The position numbers and the translations under genes were made by a program. Shown piece by piece: positions 4,641 to 9,444 of a stretch of 9,444 nt of DNA (the first letter of the stretch is position 1; each line of letters begins with the position of its first letter). The stretch spans positions 1 through 9,444 of the forward strand of contig JAGXNZ010000020.1 in assembly GCA_019894655.1 (NCBI GenBank), given 5' to 3'. The notes beneath the pieces are model-generated. The model had not been told where the DNA came from. It saw only the letters and a program-made list of their open reading frames with translations, and searched no databases. The DNA is from Promethearchaeota archaeon (lineage in GTDB: Archaea > Asgardarchaeota > Lokiarchaeia > Sigynarchaeales > SOKP01).

Positions 4641-6260
4641 TTAGTTCTCATTTGTGTATATAGGTAATAGCCCTGATTGAAAATGGCGTAATCTTAAATT
4701 ATTTCCTCGAGACACTCTAACTTTTGGAATTTTCTCTTTATTGCGATGAAGTTCTGTAATAGCCGCAACTGCGTAATCAATGTGGGAGGTATCGTATACA
4801 TTTCTAGGGACAGCAAGCCTTACAAGATTCAAAATACCTTTACGCTGTTCTGGCGTTTTTTTATCCCATTCGAATGCAAAAGCCCCCAATTCGCAAGCTC
4901 TAATCCCATAATGCTTGAGAAGCTCTATTGTAAATCCAACACCTCCGAAATCGTCAATTTCCATATCGGTCCCTTTAAAAAACGCCTCCACATTAATATA
5001 AACTGCATGCCCTCCAGCAGGAAGTACTACGGGAACACCATTATTTGCCAGTTTTCTTGCGAATTCTCGAACTTGGTGAATCCTCTCAGTCAAATACGGT
5101 TCTTTAACAACTTCATATAAGCCTACTGCTAAAGCCATGATGTCCCGACCTGATAATCCCCCGTACGAGTCGTTCCCAAACGTAAGGATTTGCTTTTCTT
5201 TTAATTTAGTTCCAATATTTCCGTTCGTCGAGAATTTTTTGTAAAAAACTCCTTTATCTCTAAAAAATAAACCACCTCCAATGTTAGCGAGTCCATCTTT
5301 TTTAAAGCTAATTGTAAAACCATCAACCTCCGAAAACATTTCTTTGATTATTTTTAAGATACTATTATCGTTATATCCCTCTTCAAATTCTTTAATGAAG
5401 TAAGCATTTTCAGCAAATCTACAAGCGTCGAAGAAAAGTGGAATATTATAACTACGAGCGATCTCACTAATTTCTTTTATATTTCTTAAAGAAACAGGTT
5501 GACCAGCAGCGGTATTATTTGTAATAGTTAAGTATATTAAAGGTATGCTTTCAACTCCGTTGTTTTGAATGAAGGTTTTAAGTTCTTCGCTATCCATGTT
5601 ACCTTTAAAAGGGTTAATAGAATCCATTTGATCTGAAGGGAAATCCTCAAATAAATTGACAGAGAATAAATTTATTGGGTTTATTCCATTTGCGGCAATG
5701 TTAGCTTCGGTTGTATCGAAATGTCCATTATTTGGAATAAAGTATTCTTTATTACTATTGTTTTCTTTTAATATATCCGCAATAGTAGAAAATAATAAAT
5801 GCTCTGCACACCGACCTTGGGGAACTATGAAGGCATTAGGTCGATCTAATTGGTGAACTCCCCCATTGACAAACCCTCCTTCAAATGTCTTGAGGTAAAT
5901 TTCGTCCATAAGTGTTTTAACATTAGTTTCTCCAGAAAGAATTAAGTTAATCGCTTTTTTTGGCTCATCTCCCCTCTCAAAAGTGTCTCTTATGGCATCC
6001 AGTAAAACATAATACCCTTTATTACGCCCATATGATTCATCACCGTGAAAAAGGGAAGCCCATTGCAAGTCAGTCATAGAGGAACTTCCACTATCAGAAA
6101 GAAAATCCAAAACAAGCATATCTGCGGGAAAGGTAAACATGCTATATTCTGTTTCTTTTAATGCTATCTCTCTCTGTTCTTTAGAAACTTCTTTATTATT
6201 TCTTACGATCAATGAACGCTTCGATGGAACTGGAACATCAAGTTCAAACATAGATTTCAT
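4641..6260 (-). CDS. Tryptophanase-like beta-eliminating PLP lyase with an insertion
   Basis: A 539-residue fold-type I PLP enzyme of the tryptophanase/tyrosine phenol-lyase (TPL) family, which is usually 456-471 residues. Active-site residues are kept: GDESY with Tyr77 (TPL Tyr71), QGR 148-150 (phosphate), Asn249, DACR with Asp278 and Arg281, FKKD with PLP-binding Lys321, and RLAVPR with Arg481 (substrate carboxylate). At the positions separating the two enzymes it follows tryptophanase: Asp182 in FDTT, Leu458 where TPL has Arg381, and His526 in LRHF where TPL has Phe. Predicted reaction: L-tryptophan to indole, pyruvate and ammonia. Residues about 95-140 are an insertion absent from the bacterial enzymes, between the TF and QGR segments. 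ATG 6260 is chosen; Met4 is a possible alternative. No Shine-Dalgarno is visible, and an AT-rich box A-like stretch lies near 6287-6294. Another aromatic amino acid substrate is possible. Confidence 0.88.
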   Translation of the reverse strand: MKSMFELDVPVPSKRSLIVRNNKEVSKEQREIALKETEYSMFTFPADMLVLDFLSDSGSSSMTDLQWASLFHGDESYGRNKGYYVLLDAIRDTFERGDEPKKAINLILSGETNVKTLMDEIYLKTFEGGFVNGGVHQLDRPNAFIVPQGRCAEHLLFSTIADILKENNSNKEYFIPNNGHFDTTEANIAANGINPINLFSVNLFEDFPSDQMDSINPFKGNMDSEELKTFIQNNGVESIPLIYLTITNNTAAGQPVSLRNIKEISEIARSYNIPLFFDACRFAENAYFIKEFEEGYNDNSILKIIKEMFSEVDGFTISFKKDGLANIGGGLFFRDKGVFYKKFSTNGNIGTKLKEKQILTFGNDSYGGLSGRDIMALAVGLYEVVKEPYLTERIHQVREFARKLANNGVPVVLPAGGHAVYINVEAFFKGTDMEIDDFGGVGFTIELLKHYGIRACELGAFAFEWDKKTPEQRKGILNLVRLAVPRNVYDTSHIDYAVAAITELHRNKEKIPKVRVSRGNNLRLRHFQSGLLPIYTNEN

Positions 6261-6323
6261 ATTTAATACTGAAGTAACTTAATTTCAAATAATAAGTTAA
6301 TGCTAAAATTAGGTATTATGCAC

Positions 6324-6344
6324 TATTAGTTTATTATACTAATA
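6324..6344. repeat. Inverted repeat TATTAGT-N7-ACTAATA
   Basis: Perfect 7-bp arms are separated by seven bases (TTATTAT). It lies between the end of the GTPase gene and the start of the lyase gene, 64-84 bp before the lyase ATG. It could be an operator dyad for the lyase promoter, or a stem in the 3' end of the GTPase message. All arm bases but two are A or T, so chance is possible. Confidence 0.45.
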
Positions 6345-6389
6345 TTAAAGGGTATAATAATTTTTCATAAAAACTTAGTTAATTGCTTT

Positions 6390-6941
6390 CTATTTGATAT
6401 TGCTAATCATAATTTTAGTAATTGCTTTAAACAGCTCTTCAACGTTTTCTCCGTTCTTAGAAGAACATTCTATATACTTAACCAAATTATTCTTTTTTAC
6501 GAAATTTTTGCCTTCTTCTAATGGAACAGTTCTTAATCCCTCAAGATCAGTCTTACTACCAACTACAATAGCAGGGACCTTTTGATTATGAGTTTCATTA
6601 GCACTACGAAACACCTTTAACCAATTAGTTAAGTTTTCAAAAGTTCCAAATCTGGTTATATCAAACATGAAAATGGTTCCATTAGCTCCATTTATGATTC
6701 CTGGAAGAAGAAATCTAAATTTCTCTTCCCCCGCAAAATCCCAAATTTGTAGAGATACATTTTTACCATCTATCTCAAGTTTTTTCAAATAAAAGTCAAC
6801 TCCTATAGTTCCGTGATATGATTCTTTAAATAGCCCGTGTAGATAACGATGGGTTAAAGTAGTCTTCCCAACTCCGGCATCTCCGAAAATAGGGAGCTTG
6901 AATTGTAAGGTAGATGTTGAATTTTTACTCATTTCGATCAT
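6390..6941 (-). CDS. Rab/Ras-like small GTPase (Asgard eukaryote-type)
   Basis: A 183-residue single GTPase domain of the eukaryote-like Rab/Ras/Ran type abundant in Asgard archaea. G1 is GDAGVGKTT (20-28), G2 Thr45 in HGTIGVDF, G3 WDFAGEE (67-73), G4 SKTD (129-132) and G5 CSSK (159-162). The nucleotide-binding elements are therefore complete, so it should bind GTP. Three positions differ from classical Rab/Ras: Glu72 replaces catalytic Gln61, Phe69 replaces Thr58, and Ser129 replaces the Asn of NKxD. There is no C-terminal cysteine motif, so no prenyl anchor; it is probably soluble or recruited by partners. The ATG at 6941 lies directly where a box A at 6965-6972 predicts transcription to start; Met4 (ATG at 6932) is an alternative. 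It lies between the MFS transporter and the lyase on the same strand. The pathway is unknown. Confidence 0.93.
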   Translation of the reverse strand: MIEMSKNSTSTLQFKLPIFGDAGVGKTTLTHRYLHGLFKESYHGTIGVDFYLKKLEIDGKNVSLQIWDFAGEEKFRFLLPGIINGANGTIFMFDITRFGTFENLTNWLKVFRSANETHNQKVPAIVVGSKTDLEGLRTVPLEEGKNFVKKNNLVKYIECSSKNGENVEELFKAITKIMISNIK

Positions 6942-6964
6942 CCAATCGATTAATGTTTGAAAAG

Positions 6965-6972
6965 TTTTATTT
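6965..6972 (-). promoter_or_regulatory. Candidate box A (TATA) for the GTPase gene
   Basis: AAATAAAA on the minus strand has its centre about 28 nt before the ATG at 6941, and no Shine-Dalgarno lies between. This fits a leaderless transcript starting at or just before the ATG. It suggests the GTPase gene has its own promoter rather than depending on the MFS gene. Confidence 0.35.
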
Positions 6973-7097
6973 GCTTTTCTAACAATTATTATATCACTAA
7001 GATTATTTGAATGTTTATTATTCCATCGAATTGGAAATAAGTTTCTTATAAAGAATTAATAATCGAAAATTTTTTACCTGAGATACTTAAATTTTGG

Positions 7098-8513
7098 TTA
7101 ATGGTCTTGTGTTGTTCTTCTCGTTTCTAATACTTGTGCTCTCTCTTCTAATATTTCCTTGATTTTTTTTATATCAGAAGGATACCATTTTAATGATAAT
7201 ACCCAGAGTATTATTCCTGGTATTACAAAAACTGTTATAATTATAGCACTGACCTGATAATTTTGCCCAAAAGCCGAAATAAAGATCCCAGCGATTAAAG
7301 GTCCCATTCCATAGCCTATTTGTTCTAAAAATTGGTTCCAAGAAATTATTTGACCTTGAGCTTCTGGAAGGTTTATTTCTTGAAGCACTGGAGGTTGATT
7401 GACCCCATACAGAGAGGAAACTGCGTCAGAGCATAAAATTAATACTCCCATCATATAAACTACCGGAAATGAAAAGAAAAGCACTATATCTGCTCCTTGT
7501 GTTGGCGCCAGAAAAGGAATAGGAACGAAAAACATCAGAACAAAAGTTATTGAACCCCCTATCAAAGATAATATTATGAAATAAATCCTTCTGATTCCTT
7601 TTTTTTCTGCTACTTTATCAGATAGCCGAGCGAGAAGAATTTGTCCAATAACGCGTCCACCAACTCCAAAAATAACAATAAATAAGCCAGTTATAAGTGG
7701 AGACAAATTATGAGGTGGTGTTTGCAAATAAGGCAAAATTATCATGTCCAAACTACCCATGAATACATTTGTAAAGATGCCTTCAATCAAAGCTGCGGTA
7801 TTCGTGCGAGAAAGCATTGTACTTTTTATTAACTTCCTATCCATCTTAAAATCATATTCTATAGAATCATCCATAAGTACATTTTGCAGCTCTCTATTTT
7901 GTATTCCCCTTTTTGGTTCTTTAACGATTAGATAAAATAGTATTCCAGATCCTATAACGGCAACTCCTATCCCGATAAAATAAGATCTCCATAATCCAAA
8001 TTGAATTAGTGAACCAGATATTAAAAAACCAAACATCGTAAAAACTGAGCCTGTAATGCTAAAATATCCAAAGAATTTCGATCGATGCTTTAAAGGAACT
8101 ATGTCATTTGATAATGAAACTATAGAAGGATAATTTCCTCCCGAAAACATTCCAAACATCAATACAACAACAACAAAATACCACCAAGTAATAATGCCTT
8201 GACCTGCGATTGCGAATCCAAGCAAAATCATACAGATGCTTCTAGCAATTGATATAAGTAGTAAAATCTTTACCCGAGAATATTTATCGATCAACCTACC
8301 AAAAAATAATCCCGAAATTGAAGAGCTCCAAAGTAGTGTTGTCATTAAAATTCCCATTTCTAACGCGTGATAATCTTCTCCAGGCCATATTAACGAGGAT
8401 AATGGGACCATAAGGATTATTATTCCCGCAAACGCGATACTATTAAAACCATTAAGGAGATAAACAGGCCAAATGGACTTATTATAAGAAGTCTCGTCTT
8501 TAGCTGATTCCAT
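7098..8513 (-). CDS. Major facilitator superfamily transporter
   Basis: A 471-residue polytopic membrane protein with about 12 helices in two halves joined by a hydrophilic loop (about residues 198-235). The MFS motif A is clear between helices 2 and 3: GRLIDKYSRVK (72-82). A degenerate copy occurs in the second half: ARLSDKVAEKKGIRR (295-309). These place it as a proton-coupled or facilitative solute carrier of the cytoplasmic membrane. The substrate cannot be read from the sequence. The frame also opens at a TTG at 8525, but the ATG at 8513 is preferred because AGGGTTGAT (minus strand, 8522-8530) precedes it at a plausible RBS distance. The C-terminal tail (IKEILEERAQVLETRRTTQD) is a charged cytoplasmic helix. 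The downstream GTPase and lyase genes are on the same strand, so an amino acid or drug-like substrate is conceivable but unproven. Confidence 0.88.
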   Translation of the reverse strand: MESAKDETSYNKSIWPVYLLNGFNSIAFAGIIILMVPLSSLIWPGEDYHALEMGILMTTLLWSSSISGLFFGRLIDKYSRVKILLLISIARSICMILLGFAIAGQGIITWWYFVVVVLMFGMFSGGNYPSIVSLSNDIVPLKHRSKFFGYFSITGSVFTMFGFLISGSLIQFGLWRSYFIGIGVAVIGSGILFYLIVKEPKRGIQNRELQNVLMDDSIEYDFKMDRKLIKSTMLSRTNTAALIEGIFTNVFMGSLDMIILPYLQTPPHNLSPLITGLFIVIFGVGGRVIGQILLARLSDKVAEKKGIRRIYFIILSLIGGSITFVLMFFVPIPFLAPTQGADIVLFFSFPVVYMMGVLILCSDAVSSLYGVNQPPVLQEINLPEAQGQIISWNQFLEQIGYGMGPLIAGIFISAFGQNYQVSAIIITVFVIPGIILWVLSLKWYPSDIKKIKEILEERAQVLETRRTTQDH

Positions 8514-8521
8514 AAAATTTA

Positions 8522-8530
8522 TCAACCCTA
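8522..8530 (-). promoter_or_regulatory. Shine-Dalgarno-like site deciding the MFS start at 8513
   Basis: AGGGTTGAT on the minus strand resembles the archaeal GGTGAT-type ribosome binding site. It ends 8 nt before the ATG at 8513. It overlaps the in-frame TTG at 8525, which makes that longer start unlikely. Confidence 0.4.
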
Positions 8531-8643
8531 AAATCTAAATTGTTTTAATTTTATGAAGAAGAAAATGATATCTCACATTTTAAATTTTTGAACGATGTTA
8601 GTTTGGATTTAACCTCGCTTTACACTAATTTAAAATAAAAGTG

Positions 8644-8729
8644 AAAAAAAATCAAGCTAAAGATTTGCTGACAAATGAAGGTAAAAAAAAGGGAAATAAA
8701 TGTTAAAAACGAATGAATGCTAAAAAAAA
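8644..8729 (-). terminator. Three T8 tracts at 39-nt spacing, candidate serial terminator
   Basis: On the minus strand three runs of exactly eight T lie at 8722-8729, 8683-8690 and 8644-8651, after the stop codon at 8743. Each run begins exactly 39 bp from the next. The sequences between are weakly similar (for example AATGAAGGT and AATGAATGCT just before two of the runs on the plus strand), so this may be a decayed tandem repeat. U-tracts in series fit archaeal intrinsic termination well. Confidence 0.5.
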
Positions 8730-8742
8730 GTTTGAATAAAGA

Positions 8743-9150
8743 TTATTCTTTTAAGCAATCTGTCATTTCGGAGAGTTTTGCTACAAATTTCACATTTTTC
8801 ATTTTAATTTTACGAGCCACCACTTTCTTCACGATATCACTTTGAGATAAGTTTCCTTTACCGATCTCATCAAATAAAGCTAAAGTAGTTTGCATGAAGC
8901 CATCCCAGCCGAGTTCTTTCTGATCGAGTTTTTTTTTATCTTGGTTATCTAATCCTTTAACTGTAACTGTTCCACTATTTACTGTGATTAGAGCAGCGTA
9001 CTTTCCATCTTTTGGATTTAAAAGAATTTTAAAGCTTTTATCAGCGTATTTCTCTTTAAACTTCTCGTTGCTATTGAGTGGACTGTAAGTATTTAGGATC
9101 GCCTCAGCAAATGTTCCTTCCTTCACATCATTAGATATTGTTTCAGACAT
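8743..9150 (-). CDS. Small soluble protein, possibly SCP2-like
   Basis: A 135-residue protein without membrane segments. Its layout is reminiscent of the SCP2 sterol-carrier fold common in Asgard genomes: an N-terminal helix, strands around SFKILLNPKDGKYAALITV (39-57) and VTVKG, a helical part LFDEIGKG, and a closing KIKMKNVKFVAKLSEM (114-129) that recalls the GKIKIKG-helix ending of SCP2 proteins. SCP2 domains bind hydrophobic ligands such as lipids or acyl-CoA. The match is weak and judged by eye, so treat it as a hypothesis. The frame extends to an ATG at 9219, but AAGGA (minus strand, 9161-9165) lies 10 nt before the ATG at 9150, and a box A at 9193-9200 would start transcription near 9170, so 9150 is chosen. 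Serial T8 tracts follow the stop. It is basic and Lys-rich. Confidence 0.75.
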   Translation of the reverse strand: MSETISNDVKEGTFAEAILNTYSPLNSNEKFKEKYADKSFKILLNPKDGKYAALITVNSGTVTVKGLDNQDKKKLDQKELGWDGFMQTTLALFDEIGKGNLSQSDIVKKVVARKIKMKNVKFVAKLSEMTDCLKE

Positions 9151-9160
9151 ATTTGTCAAA

Positions 9161-9179
9161 TCCTTCTTAAAATTAAGAA
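9161..9179 (-). promoter_or_regulatory. RBS (AAGGA) joined to a TTCTT/AAGAA palindrome
   Basis: AAGGA at 9161-9165 (minus strand) is the Shine-Dalgarno for the start at 9150. It shares two bases with a palindrome, TTCTTAAAATTAAGAA (9164-9179), with seven paired positions around a 2-nt centre. The palindrome lies at the predicted start of transcription, so it could be an operator or a small 5' hairpin limiting access to the RBS. Confidence 0.4.
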
Positions 9180-9192
9180 TCAATCTTGTAAT

Positions 9193-9200
9193 TATATTTA
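9193..9200 (-). promoter_or_regulatory. Candidate box A (TATA) for the gene starting at 9150
   Basis: TAAATATA on the minus strand has its centre about 46 nt before the ATG. It predicts a leader of about 20 nt, long enough to include the AAGGA ribosome binding site. Confidence 0.4.
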
Positions 9201-9314
9201 TCGTATTTAATTTAAGCATTTCAATAATGAAACAAAGGATTAGGAAATTTTTAAGGTAAAACGCCTAGATTTGGACAAATTAATTAATAAGAAATTATAT
9301 CTAAGTTTTAATAT

Positions 9315-9444
9315 CTATTGAACAACTTCGTTTTCTATCTCAATTCGATGATGTTCTTTCTTAAGAAAAAGCTTTAAAAGTTTTTCCTCTTTTATTGGAA
9401 CCATTTCAAGAAATTCAGCGTGCCTATATTTATCCTTTTGGAAA
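9315..9444 (-). CDS. C-terminal end of an unidentified protein (5' partial)
   Basis: Reading leftward from the right edge, an open frame of 42 codons ends at a TAG at 9315-9317. The residues are polar and charged with a Lys/Leu-rich helical stretch (IKEEKLLKLFLKKEHHRIEI) and end ENEVVQ. The composition looks like genuine coding sequence of this genome, and the gene would enter from beyond the window on the same strand as the following four genes. There is not enough sequence to name a family. The gap to the next gene start is 164 bp. Confidence 0.55.
   Translation of the reverse strand, partial: FQKDKYRHAEFLEMVPIKEEKLLKLFLKKEHHRIEIENEVVQ

Noticed and set aside
4746..5120. A 124-codon plus-strand frame opposite the lyase gene.
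   Set aside because: Fully antisense to strongly conserved PLP-enzyme sequence, with no family resemblance or start signals.
6453..6466. GTTCTTAGAAGAAC palindrome.
   Set aside because: It lies inside the GTPase coding sequence over the conserved G5 loop codons, so protein coding explains it.
9357..9368. Perfect 12-bp palindrome TTTCTTAAGAAA.
   Set aside because: It falls within the partial coding region at the right edge and encodes Phe-Leu-Lys-Lys type residues; chance is likely.

Overview
The window looks like a piece of an Asgard archaeal chromosome, most likely Lokiarchaeota-like. It is AT-rich, with sampled stretches of about 28-35% GC. It has an archaeal MCT-1/Tma20-type PUA protein, a Rab/Ras-like small GTPase, and the C-terminal part of a protein resembling Asgard leucine-rich-repeat proteins. 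Several genes have archaeal TATA (box A) signals, and poly-T tracts stand in for terminators. I see no rRNA, tRNA, CRISPR array or transposase.

Left part (1-1639): a TPR-containing protein runs in from the left edge on the plus strand. After a 258-bp gap comes the PUA protein (853-1359), which converges with and overlaps by 8 bp a small unrecognised minus-strand gene (1352-1639).

Middle (about 1700-4000): a signal-less GH5 family glycoside hydrolase on the minus strand (1800-2900), locally richer in GC, sits between two copies of a roughly 60-bp direct repeat (1711-1770 and 3209-3268) that share an identical 25-bp core. A long non-coding stretch (2901-3559) holds the second copy and several inverted repeats, then a small orphan plus-strand gene (3560-3865).

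Right part (4062-9444): a five-helix membrane protein resembling DUF6512 on the plus strand converges on a run of five minus-strand genes. In transcription order these are the 3' end of an unidentified gene (9315-9444), a small possibly SCP2-like protein, an MFS transporter, a small GTPase and a tryptophanase-like PLP lyase. Their gaps of about 130-230 bp suggest separate promoters rather than one tight operon. The lyase has tryptophanase-type rather than tyrosine phenol-lyase-type specificity residues, plus an insertion of about 45 residues. The GTPase has Glu where Ras has Gln61.

Two start styles coexist. Some genes have a box A about 25-35 nt before the ATG and no Shine-Dalgarno (probably leaderless: PUA protein, small gene at 3560, GTPase). 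Others have a Shine-Dalgarno-like motif 6-11 nt before the ATG (1639, 4062, 9150, probably 8513). No complete new multi-gene system is evident. The best leads are the repeat pair around the GH5 gene and the unusual lyase and GTPase.
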